Shown: positions 54,084 through 64,000 of the stretch, piece after piece | Numbering within the stretch: the stretch's first letter is position 1 | Layout: the number at the start of each line of letters is the position of its first letter | Source: Pyrenochaeta sp. MPI-SDFR-AT-0127 | Taxonomy: Eukaryota; Ascomycota; Dothideomycetes; Pleosporales; Cucurbitariaceae | Reading direction: 5' to 3' | DNA: 64,000 nt | Assembly (NCBI GenBank): GCA_020747015.1 | Contig: JAGTJM010000033.1 | Location: 1-64,000 of the forward strand | Translations under genes and position numbers: made by a program | The notes under the pieces: model-generated | Databases searched by the model: none | Seen by the model: the letters and a program-made list of their open reading frames with translations, nothing else | Told to the model about the DNA's origin: nothing

Positions 54084-57000
54084 CTAAGCTTTCTGTGTTC
54101 TCTTCTTGGGATTGGTCTGCGTCCTCTTCTTGGTTGGCGTCTTGGGTGACTCGCCCTCAATGTACTTGAGCAAATCCTCAATCTTGCGTTGGTCGACACG
54201 GTTCGCGCCGCCTCGCTGCTTCCCTGCTGCTGCTGCTGCCTCGCTAGCCGAAGGTGTGGCAGCAGCAGGCTGGAGCGGATTCCTGCCAGTAAGTTGGATA
54301 CGGCGAATGCGGCCCTTCGCCAGGTCATTTAGCTGCTTCGCTTGGCTGACTGCGCTCTGCGTGAGCTGCTCGAGCCAGCTCTCAGCCTCCTTAGTATTCC
54401 GGTCTTCTGCGCCAAGAACATCTTTGAAGATGTTGTAGGATTCACGCATACGATTGACGGCACCGCGCATGTCCTTGTCCAAAGCAAGGGACTGTGCAGT
54501 CTGGAAGAGGAGAGTAGCCGTGTTGATCGAGTTCTTGCCGGACACATCTTCACAGATGGCAAGCGAAGCCTCGAACCAAATGCGCGACTCGTGATACTGC
54601 TTCATGGCTTGCAGCATAACTGCAGCGTTGTTCAGAGTCGTGATTGAGTCAGGATGGTCGACTCCGTAGATGATTTTCCACAGCTCAAGCGCATGGCGTT
54701 CGTAGACAAGAGCAGCTTTGGTATTGCCAGAAGCGTGCTCGAACAAGCCCAAGTTCAGGTACGCCAGTACCGTATCGGCATGGTCAACACCAAGAGTCCG
54801 CTCAGAGACAATGACCGCCTTGTGCGCAAGCTCAAGAGCCGAGGCCTTGTCCTCTAGGTTGAAAAGTAGGTTGGACAAGGTGTGATAGGCACGAGCGACT
54901 TCGGGATGGAGGACGCCGTAGATCTGTTCATGCAGCTGCAGAGATTCGAGGAGCAGCTCCTGTCCAAGCTCCTTTTGATCTTGAGCAACAGACATGCGAC
55001 CAGCCTCCAAGGCCTCTTCTGCCAACAGGCTCTTTGGAGATGCTTCTTTGACAATCGGGACAATGTTCAAGACATCGTCTGCGTGGAACGTCTGGAGGGG
55101 TAGGTTGACGACCGGGCTAGCAGCGCGTGTGGGAGACGAGGCTTTGTTCTTCTTCTTCTTGCTCGACGACGTAGAGTGGCCATTTGTCTGCGGCACAGCA
55201 GCAGTGTCTGAGGCGGCACTATTGCTAAGATCGTCCTTAGTGAAGGCATACTGCTTGCTCACCAGTTGAAGACCCAGCTTAAGGGACACCTCTCGCAAAA
55301 GCTGCAACTGCTTGCCAGCCTCGATCCATGACTGGCCCAAATCGTAACGGTATCGCAAGGCAATCTGAGCCAGCACCTCCTTCTTCAAGGTATCGGGCGT
55401 GAGCTTCTCGAAGCTAAAATCCGCCTCAGGGTACATTGTCTTAAGGCTATTGTCACCCTCTGCAACTGGCTTGTCGGCTACATCAGCGCCCAATAGGCAG
55501 TTGAGGAGATGTGCAACGCAAGGGGCGGCGAAGGGAGCGGCAACATTGCGAAGCTTAGAGTTGGCAAAGTGTTTGAAGCCACGAGCAATCATCTCCTGAA
55601 TGACGAGGCGTTTCAATGCTTGAAGTCGCGGGTCGGGCTTGTCCGCAAGCTCAGCAATCTTGCCGAGATAGCGAATGTTGACACCACGCTTGTGAAGCAG
55701 CGTGCTCAACGATTGGCCATCCATGGGGAAGCCAACTTCGCCATCCTTGAGTTCCTGAATCATGCGCGGAATGACTTCGGACAAAAGGTGCTCACATGCT
55801 GCCCGTACTTCAGCCTCATCCTGAGCCCACTCCTTCTTGTCTTCCTCTGACTGTGGGTTTTGGCCAGAGAAAACGTCAGGATTTAAGGCAAACGAGAAGC
55901 CAGAAATGTCGACACGGTCTTGCTCTGCGGCCTCCGCATCGTCCTTCTTTTCTGCCTCGGCGCCGTCTTTCTTTTCTGCCTTGGCGGCTTTCTTCGATTT
56001 TGGCTTCTCCTCCTCGTCTGAGTCCTCATCTGAATCCTCGGAATCTTCTTCCGAGTCATCGGAGTCTTCCTCCTCTGAGGAGCTCTCCTCGTCTTTTGGT
56101 GCCTTCTTGACAGGACTCTCGTCTGTCTTTGTCGTTGTCTTTTTCGCCAATTCATTCTTGACGTATTCACGCAGCTTCAGCCTACCATAAGACTCAACGA
56201 GCTCAGGGCGGAGAGTTGCCATGCGATGCGGATAGTCCTTATCCGTTGGCTGTGGGTCTCCCTCCTTGCTGGGCTCGCTCCAATATGCCTCAATCCATGA
56301 AACGTCCAGAGGTGTGAGGCGGTAGAGGTCCAATGCATACCGCCTGCCGTCGGTGCCAATGAGACCCTTTGTTTCTACACTTCCCTCGAGCTCGTGTCGA
56401 ACATTGTCCTTGTCCCATACGGGGTGCTTCTTGACGCGTAGTGCTTTGGAGAGTTGCTCGAACAAGGGCACAAACGACTTGTCGTCTGCAACGATTTCTT
56501 TGCCTTCAACCGCACCATAGTCGATCTGGTGTTCTCCAGGGTCGCGCTGCTTGAAGATGCCGGGAACAATGCTTTGGCCCACAATGCGTTTCCCAAGGTA
56601 GTCAACAACGACAGTGCCCGAGGTGAAGAGATTGTGAATGTCCAGGTTGTTGACTGCGCGGACACCGAATACGTCCTTGCCGACCGCGACACGGGCTGCC
56701 TCGTCACCGCCCTCGGTGCCAAAAGTGCCGACACCATCCGCACCAAAGGAATAGAAGATGTTGTTGTAAACAAATATCTGAGCATCCTTTGCTTCTGTGG
56801 GATTTAGGGGGGCAATCTCACCACGGGCTACCAACATGGCGCCACGGGTCGCTGCATCATTGTAATCGGCAAACAGCTTTGATGTAAGTCGTTCTCGGAA
56901 GACTCGATCATGGACAGCCTCCTTTGGCATCTCGCGCGTCGACTGAAACTCTTCGTTCCAATCACGGAGAGTCTCGGTATTCTCAACACCCGAAATGAGG

Positions 57001-58099
57001 TAGCTCTCCTGCGTCCGGGCGAGGTCTGGCTGGTGTGGGGTGAGTGACGACGAGGGTGCAGGAACCAACCAGGGATTTGCTGGTATGGCATTGGAGAGCT
57101 GGAAGATGGTGAGCAGCTCCTTCTTTGCGTTGTGCTCGAGCAATTGCTGGAAGGACGCGCGGAAGGAGGGCGACAGCTCTTCGAGGAGGGTGAGCAGCGA
57201 GTGGGCGTGGCGAGCCTTTGGTGCCTGTCGTGGCAAGGGGTCGAAGCTGGCATTGGAGGACTTGTTGACGTAGAAGCCCGAGACATGGCTGGTGATGTGA
57301 TGTTGCTCGTTTTCGTTGGTGGTGGCAACCAGGTACAGGAGGTGGCCCTTTGATCGCAGGTGGTATGGCGGGGGGTTCCAAGGCGATACGGCGATGGACT
57401 TGATGGTCTTGGGCGCTGGGTCCTGCGGTGGGGGGAGGAGTCTGGCAACGGCCCCTGGGGCCTTGAAGTCGTAGTCTGCCAGCGGTGACGGCTCTGGGCC
57501 GTCGTCGGTGGGCTTGCCGGCCGGGTCGAGTCCTACCGTGTCGTGCAGCGAGAGGCCAGCCATGATGCCGTGCAGCGCATCGGTGCGGTCGCCGGCAGCG
57601 CCAATGAGCTCACGCACACGAATGACATGTAGCCTGGCCTCCTTCTCCGTATATGGGTCCTCGACCAGGGTCAGCAGCGAGTCGGCCTTGAGGCCAGCGA
57701 CCTCGGACAGCTCGACGTAGTCGTTGATGCGCTGGCCGTCGTGCTCGAGGTGGAAGCACGAGTACTGGAAGGTATGGGGCATCTCGATGATGGACTGGCG
57801 GAGGTCCTGCACCTGCTCGGCCGTGGAGATCTACGAGAGCTGTGAGCTTGGCCTGTCCCTGACCCACTGCTGCTGTGTCACGCACCGTCATCTGCATCTC
57901 AAAGGGCTCGTGGGGCAGCTTGATGGTGACCTGGAAGATGCCTCGACGCTATTAGCTGCTTGCCGGCCACGCCCAACCGTTGCCAATTGCACATACTGTC
58001 TGGCTGCTGGCCACCGGCGGCCTCCTCGGCCTGTCCGTTGGCATTGTCCTCTTTGCTGGGCTGGGTGGCGACTTCTGCTGCGCCGTTGCGGTTAGCCAT
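54084..58099 (-). CDS. CLU1: Clustered mitochondria protein / eIF3-associated CLU1
   Basis: Three exons: complement(54084-57830, 57886-57941, 57997-58099), 1301 aa, within the usual range. The N-terminal CLU_N ubiquitin-like part (FQVTIKLPHEPFEMQM, TAEQVQDLRQSIIEMPHTFQYSCFHLEHDG) is followed by a GSKIP-like domain, the CLU domain (ESYLISGVENTETLRDWNEEFQSTREMPKEAVHDRV, ...), an acidic/lysine spacer (~615-690: runs of Ser/Glu/Asp then Lys/Glu/Ala), the CLU-central region, and TPR repeats (~1000-1170: HPEVARAYHTLSNLLFN, HADTVLAYLNLGLFEH, HPDSITTLNNAAVM). CLU proteins bind mRNAs of mitochondrial proteins and keep mitochondria spread through the cell; the yeast protein (Tif31) co-purifies with eIF3. 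The ATG at 58099 gives the best joint. Another ATG at 58173 would need an implausible 26-nt intron. Strong identification. Confidence 0.95.
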
Positions 58100-58929
58100 G
58101 CAACTGCAGTCTGCAGTCTTGTGGCAGAGGGCTCACCAGACTTGGAGGCGGCGTCATTGTTGCTTGCGGCCATGACTGCGGACTCTGTGGGAAGCACTAC
58201 AACTCGGCGGGTCGACGGCTGCCGAACAAGGAAACGGGTCTGGGTGATGAAGCTAATATACAAGAAAAGCCCATTGGGGTGCAATGGGCGGCGTGGAGGA
58301 GGGTGGAGAGGAAAAGGACCGTCACAGCACCTTGTCTCCAAAACTTTTTTGCGGCGCCGGGATCAACCGCTAAGGCCTCGCCCACCACCACCAGTGCTCC
58401 CACCAGTACCACCACCACGGCTGCCGCCCTCCACCGCCCTCCTCCTCCCACCCTTCCGAGGCCGCATGGGTCCCTCGGAACGAACGGCCCTCCCATGGCC
58501 CCTACGGCTGACAGTCTGTTCTCGTCTGGCCGTCGGTGGACAGCCTCGCCCTACTTCTCTTTCTCTTTCCCTTTCTCCCTCTTCTCTTCTTCTTCTTTGT
58601 CTTCTCCTCCTCTGGTCAAGTGCCTACTCTAAGCTCGTCTTCCGTCGACTCGCAACATGCCCGCCGCCTCCCTTGGCCTCAGCTGCCATTGGCGACGCAC
58701 TGGCCGCTGCCGTCCCCAAGCAACAAGTCGCACCTCACCACCGCCATAATCTGCCCATCTCCTCGCGCCGTCTGCATCTCTGCCCATCGCTCGTCGGCGC
58801 ATGTCTGTCTTTCTTTTTCCTTTTCCTTTCTCTCCCGCTCTCTTGCCCTCTTGAGTCTCCCCTTGTCGCTTGCCACGTGCTTGTCCCACGCGACACTCGC
58901 AGCGCCGCCCAGCGCCGCAATCTGTGATA
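58100..58929. promoter_or_regulatory. Divergent promoter region of CLU1 and the mitochondrial ATPase gene
   Basis: 830 bp between the two start codons. The side next to the ATPase has a strong pyrimidine-rich tract (58556-58614, TTCTCTTTC.. TCTTCTTC), typical of highly expressed ascomycete promoters. A plus-strand open frame across the interval is Ser/Leu/Pro-rich low complexity and is not called. Both partners serve mitochondria, so shared expression would be sensible but is inferred. Confidence 0.6.
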
Positions 58930-60764
58930 ATGTTAATGCTACGACCTGTCTTGAGGATACCAATTGCGCGTGCCCATGTCGCGTTTCAACGTCAACTCCC
59001 ACATCCCTTCTTGTCTCCGTTTCAGCCGGCTGGCCCGGCGACGCCAGGAACAAGGACAGCCCAACCTTTATTTGTGCGTGCTCTGAGCGGCCAGACTGGC
59101 CCTCCCACTCCTGGAAATGATGCGCCAAATCCAATTGACGATGCCACCGAGCATGCGCAGCAAGAGGACGAGCGCGAGGCAAAGCGGGCAGCATGGAGAA
59201 GCACCGCCTGGAAAATGTTCGAGGCTGCTGCAACCACTGGCGCGAGCATCTTCATCCTTGGCTGTGTCGGCATTGGCTACACAAAGTACTACAAGTGGAA
59301 TGTGCTCGAGAAGATGGAGAATGCCTTCCGGGAAGGCGATCCCGTATTGGAGCTCGCCGCCACTGGGAAGGAGATTCCAAGAGAGCCCACGCGACTTGAG
59401 GTCACAAAAGGCGCCGAAGATGATGAGAATTACGACCGCTGGATACCACGTGATGAGCAGGAGAAGATAGACAAGATTGTCTGGGGCGAAACCAAAGGAC
59501 GCTACCATCTTCTCCTGGGCGAAAAGGGCACAGGAAAGACGTCCATGCTAATTGACGCAATGTCCAAAATCAACGGCGAGGGCTGTTCCATGATGGAGGC
59601 ACATGCAGATTTGGAAGTCTTTCGTGTCCGGCTGGGCAGATGCTTGGACTTTGAATACCACGAAGACAACATTGGGTCGCTCTTCTCCATCCGCGGACCT
59701 CGCGATGCCGGCGCCATCCTGGACATTGAGCGCGCATTCAATAAGCTGGAGAAGGTCGCATTGAGACGGCGGGCGACAATTGGGAAGCCCCTCATACTCA
59801 TCATCAACTCAGCACATCTTATTCGCGATGATGAGGACGGTCGAGATTTGCTCGAGTTGATCCAGCAACGTGCAGAACAGTGGGCGGCTTCTAACCTCGC
59901 AACCGTCATCATAAACTCGGACAAGTACTGGGTGTTTGAACGACTAAAGCAGTATGCAACGCGAATGGAAGTGCATCAGATTAAAGATTTGTGCAAAGAT
60001 CGTGCAATGCAGGCTCTGCGAAACTACCGTATGAAGTACTATGGCGAGAAGACGGCAGATTCCATCCTTGAGGAAGTGTACGACAAGATAGGAGGTCGTC
60101 TTACATTTCTCAACCGAGTCGCCAAGTCCGAAGATATGATTACAAAATGCAACCACATCTGCGAAATGGAGAAGATCTGGTTTTTGAACAACTGCGCCAT
60201 CCTTGGCGAAGAGATGGACGACGATGTCATGGACCAGCAAAAGTATGCGGTATGTAGAATCCATAAGACTTCCTACTAGAAGGTCTGTTTGCTGACTCGA
60301 CATAGTCCACCGCCATGGTCCTCGCAAACGCCCTCTACAAACTGTCCCTGGACATGGAGCAGACTTACGATGCAAAAGAAGGCCACATACTCCCCCAGTT
60401 TCCACTTCATCGTGCCCGGTTCATCATGACGCGCTCCGACTTCATCCGCAAGCACCATGATCTCTCCATGTTCTCTATCGATTCGCACGCCATGGTTCGC
60501 GCAGATTCAGTTCCAATGCAGCGTGCGTTTAATGAGATTTGTTCGGAACCTGGATTTGAAGAGTTCCTGGAAGCCACTCTGGATCGAATCAGCGCCATCG
60601 AGTCTCTTGGCCGTACTAAGGAACTTACTTTCAAAGACCTATGGGAAGGCGGAAAGTACAGAATTACGACGAGGAACAAGAAGGGCGAAATTGAGGGGGC
60701 GGTGGAGATGGAGACGGTCGAGGGGAAAAAGGACGAGGATGACGACGATAAAGATAATGACTGA
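58930..60764 (+). CDS. Mitochondrial P-loop AAA-like ATPase with C-terminal winged-helix region
   Basis: Two exons: 58930-60249 and 60306-60764, 592 aa, with a GCTGAC branch and TAG acceptor. The first ~50 residues are rich in Arg and hydrophobics with few acids (MLMLRPVLRIPIARAHVAF), as in a mitochondrial presequence. One membrane helix follows (about 103-122, ASIFILGCVGIGY). The ATPase core has Walker A GEKGTGKTSM (about 197-206), a hydrophobic strand with Asp/Asn as Walker B-like LILIINSAHLI, and a sensor-like ATVIINSD. The C-terminal ~150 residues (HRARFIMTRSDFIRKHHDLSMFSID...) match the winged-helix extension known from a fungal-specific group of AAA proteins; the end is acidic (DEDDDDKDND). 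The biochemical role is not known to me. It is divergent from CLU1. The ATG at 58930 begins the presequence; a second ATG lies two codons later. Confidence 0.82.
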
Positions 60765-63700
60765 GGCAGTAGATGGCTTGACGCACACCGAGAAAGGTAC
60801 TCGGCAGGTTGCTTGCGCTCCAACATGTTACAATACGATAAAGGACGAAGTGGAACGAGCTGGATCCAGGGCGCTCGTACTCAACACGCAGCGTCAAATA
60901 CAGGCTTTTCAGTCCGGTGTACGATATGATATTCCTGGGGTGGTACTTTTGGTCTCTACAGCGCCTTTGCCCTGTTGAAGGTGGATATACCCTTCTTGTA
61001 TTTCTCCTATGTCTTCATTAGTATCCAGCCCAACTATTCGTTCCAAGCGTGGTAACTTTTACCTTGTTCCAAGATTTTATCTGTAGTCCAACGTATGTGT
61101 ACCATATTTTATTACGCTTCACCCAAAGCCACGGAGATGAAAGACCAACTGTCTACCCTTCACCAAAATGATGCGAGCGTGCCGTGAAGCAAGAATTACA
61201 GGTCCAAAACTTCAGCTGCAGTCACTTTCGTGGAAGAGTCAAACGGCTGGAACTACTATTCAAGTATCAGATTTCGTTATGGTCTTGGGGTGGCGATTTG
61301 GAAACCTGGATTTTTATTTCTTGCCGCTCTATTGTTACTAAAAAGATCCTGAGCTCCGTACAATGTGTCAAGATAACTGAGCCGTTTGACTCTTAGCCAG
61401 GAAAACCAGGTCATACAGTTGGGTAATCCATTGATGTCTTCTTTTCCTTTCAAGTCATCTCACGCGAGTTGCGAAGTCCGTGTCCAGGGACGTTAATTGA
61501 ATACTTCTGGAACATCGCATAGAGACTCACTTGAACATTTGTAATCACCAGGAATAGATCCTTATCGAGAAGGAAGAACATATATTCTCTCTGGTGAGTA
61601 CTTAGTAGAACACCAACTTCTGCTGCTCCAAGCAATGCGCGCTGTATTCCATTCTGGCCAACCTGGAGACTCTTCTTGCCGCAAGCTCTGTCCCAGACAA
61701 GCTGGCGCTGATGTATAGCAAGGAACTTTTGGAGTCCAGATGGGTTTACAGCGCTCGACAGAGTTGCACACTGATGGTTCAAACCACCCTAGTTTAGGTA
61801 TTCATAGGCCCAATCGTAGAAGGTAGCGGGTCATTCTGACCCATGCGAGACGAAGGTATTGGCCGAGGTCTTCGAAGGTATTAAACAAGAGCACTTAAAG
61901 TGACGTGGGATGCAATATGGACATTGCGGAGCAGCTGAAGAGTGCTGGGGTGTTCATAAGCATCAGCTTCATTGCAGAACATTACACGCATCATCCGGCC
62001 GAACCTATGCCCGGCTAAGAAGCAAGTCAATATTTAGGGCGAAGGCGTACAAGGGCCCTCGCAAGATGAGTCCATAAAAATGATTGTTCCACTTCGTCTA
62101 TACTGAGCCAAAAACAATCAAAGTATCAGATGAAAGACGATGCATAATCTTGGATCTACTATCGGTGAAAGCCTGCTATTGTAGTAAGTACAATTGAAGG
62201 TCATGACTGCAAGTGAATGCAACTGCAGATTACGGTCAATGCATGTTCACCTTCCTGGTTGTCATGGCCATTAGCCTTTAAATCCGGTGCTGATTGTCAT
62301 CGTCCCACCTCAGCTTTGTACATAAGATTGGGCCGGTCTTTACTAGCAAGGTCCATGATAGATCATTGTTTGATGACCAGACGAAGAAGTAGCAGTTTGT
62401 TGTGTCATTGTGGATCTCCGTCCACCCGGCTGTTGGGATGTCATTGTTGGCTCATCGAACAGCGAGGTGCAGCTGCTTAGGCTCAGCTTACACGAAAGAA
62501 ACACACACATTTGTGTCCTGTACATTCGACATGGGTCTCCGTGTAATATCGGACTCCGATTGTATCTCAAATAACTTCGCTCTGAAAGAGTATGTGATAC
62601 GGACTTTATATTTGGGCACACATGCGATTGGCCAAATCCGCGATAAGATGCACGGTTCCTTGGTCTCCGACTGTGCATATGTGTATTGAGCGCAGTCATT
62701 GCGACGTATGCATGTTACCCTAGTGTGGTGCAGTCATACGGTCTCGCAAGGCTGAGAATTACCGGCAGACGTCGAGTATTGGGAGTGCATTATGGTCTGT
62801 TCATAGGCCATTTCCTGTCCTCGAATCCGAATTCCCGGGATGCAAAACGTAAGCACATGTATGCAGCAGCTGTGACGAGGTGCAGTAAGCTGCAAGTGAA
62901 ATATACTCGGCTGAGCTCTGCATACGGGGCAGTCAAACAGGTGCCGATGCCAGGGCTGCGCTGCGAACATACGAGTAGTTTTGTACTAGAACAGGATGAT
63001 AGGCTTCCGGAACGCGACTCCTATTTTCGCGCTAAGGAAACAAAGTCCTGAGTTGGATTGAAACTTGAAATGTGGCTGTCGTAGGCGCATACTTCCTGGG
63101 CGTCGGAGGAACTTTAATGTGCATCCCCGCGTATCGATAGCGCCAATCTGTTATCAGCCAATCGATCCACAAATCTGCAGCCTGCAGCCAGGGCGGCGTT
63201 GTTTTTTGTAGGACAGTTGATACGCAAGGCACAGTCCTGCGAGATGTAGCGTTCTCAACAGCTGCAGACTAGGTTCCAGTTCCCTGTGAAACTCTCTTCA
63301 GACTGCAACGCTCAAGAAGGTTTGAAGGGCATGGCCACCCAGGCAATGAGCGTTCGAGAAGGGTTCTTCAAGGAAACACTCCTGCGACCTATTATTCGTA
63401 GACAAAAACCTAGAAATCGACGGCTGCCACCATCCTTTGCGAAGTTCAACACGCCAAAGCGCAATGGGATATTGCACGAAGAGTTTCTTGGCGAGCGTCA
63501 GGATGGCGTACAACAGCACCTGGACTGCAACATTGCAAACCCATTACCAGGGACTAAGCAAGCAGGTATCCATGGTGTGACAGACGATCGCATTGTGACA
63601 AACTCTCGGAACACATGCAAGGAGTTGTCGAGGCATACATGCGTTGCTTCAGCACATGGCAAATACCAGTTCTGCCTGAAGCAAGGCTGCTAGTCAGCGG

Positions 63701-63787
63701 TGATGGGCACTTTCGCCGGACCGCTGGAGTTGGGCGCCGGCGTACAGCGATCGACAGGGACGAAGCCGAGGTTACGTTGAAGTGAAG
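60765..63787. other. 3 kb gene-poor region
   Basis: No convincing gene. Frames at 61450-61782 (minus), 62343-62699 (minus), 62686-63051 (plus) and 63286-63693 (plus) lack family motifs, and the first three sit in sequence without coding periodicity that I can see. The ATPase terminator is near 60765-61100. Possible transposon relics cannot be excluded. Confidence 0.45.
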
Positions 63788-64000
63788 TCATGTTGGCTGA
63801 TCGCTATCAAATTCGACACCGCGGACCGCGCGCACAAATGCCTGAACAAGCAGGATCGCTTTGCAATGAGCTTGCATGACGACGGAAACGACAATCCTCT
63901 TGGGGTCTGGCTTGCTTGAAGGAGACGTTGCTGCTTCGAGGATATTTTCCATTAAGGCTTGTGTGAAACGTTGCAACATGCGACCTTCACGAGCCGTATT
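63788..64000 (-). CDS. Partial unrecognised frame running off the right edge
   Basis: A minus-strand frame stays open from the window edge to a TGA at 63788-63790, about 70 codons. It is amphipathic and coding-like (LQRFTQALMENILEAA, KRIVVSVVMQAHCKAILLVQAFVRAV). It could be the last exon of a gene lying beyond 64000 or a fragment. No family recognised. Confidence 0.3.
   Translation of the reverse strand, partial: NTAREGRMLQRFTQALMENILEAATSPSSKPDPKRIVVSVVMQAHCKAILLVQAFVRAVRGVEFDSDQPT

Noticed and set aside
58155..58173. Alternative CLU1 start at the ATG at 58173
   Set aside because: Joining it in frame to the supported exon would need a 26-nt intron, too short to splice; the in-frame ATG at 58099 suffices.
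57980..58927. 315-codon plus-strand open frame between CLU1 and the ATPase gene
   Set aside because: Low-complexity Ser/Leu/Pro/Arg sequence from a CT-rich promoter, overlapping CLU1 exon 1, with no domain.
1..64000. A complete secondary-metabolite cluster, CRISPR array or intact mobile element
   Set aside because: Only a single FAD monooxygenase hints at secondary metabolism; no core synthase, regularly spaced repeats, or transposase with inverted repeats was found.

Overview
The window is nuclear DNA of a filamentous ascomycete, most likely a Dothideomycete of the Pleosporales type. Genes are monocistronic and lie on both strands. They carry short introns (about 45-100 bp) with GTRNGT donors, CTAAC/CTGAC branch sites and YAG acceptors. 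Recognisable families include STB3, CLU1, TOP3, a (6-4) photolyase, the GtaA glutaminase and several plant-wall enzymes. I see no rRNA, tRNA, CRISPR array or intact transposon. Exon limits below were worked out by hand from reading frame, splice motifs and remembered family patterns. They are models, not transcript-proven structures. No database search was possible.

Layout. Positions 1-12.9 kb are gene-poor accessory sequence: a small secreted DUF8021-type protein, a decayed NO VEIN/sacsin-like ATPase pseudogene, a PL26 exo-rhamnogalacturonan lyase and a GH12 endoglucanase with a hydrophobic tail. Positions 12.9-24.6 kb hold a hyphal-growth type GT2 glycosyltransferase, an unusual FAD monooxygenase fused to a polytopic membrane domain, and a secreted GtaA-type glutaminase. 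Positions 25-32.7 kb hold a (6-4) photolyase, a divergent TauD dioxygenase/MFS transporter pair with a CACGTG box between them, and an aldo/keto reductase. Positions 35.2-44.2 kb are mainly housekeeping: STB3, TOP3, a DUF1295 membrane enzyme sharing a 218 bp promoter with TOP3, and a CYTH-like protein. Positions 45.4-52.5 kb hold L-rhamnose mutarotase, an MFS transporter containing a 6-nt microexon, an unrecognised multipass membrane protein and a type-B carboxylesterase. Positions 54-60.8 kb hold CLU1 and a divergent mitochondrial AAA-like ATPase. The last 3.2 kb shows no convincing gene apart from a possible 3' end at the right edge.

Functional themes. Two small metabolic modules can be proposed. 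One is sulfonate/taurine use: TauD plus an anion:cation symporter on a shared promoter with a Cbf1/Met4-like box. The other is rhamnogalacturonan/L-rhamnose use: PL26 lyase, rhamnose mutarotase and an adjacent transporter, although the lyase is 39 kb away. With GH12, glutaminase, carboxylesterase and GT2 this suits a plant-associated or saprotrophic lifestyle. I did not find a clearly new multi-gene system. The most unusual items are the monooxygenase-membrane fusion with its irregular introns, the tailed GH12, and the splice oddities (microexon, possible GC-AG intron, 48-nt frame-preserving intron).
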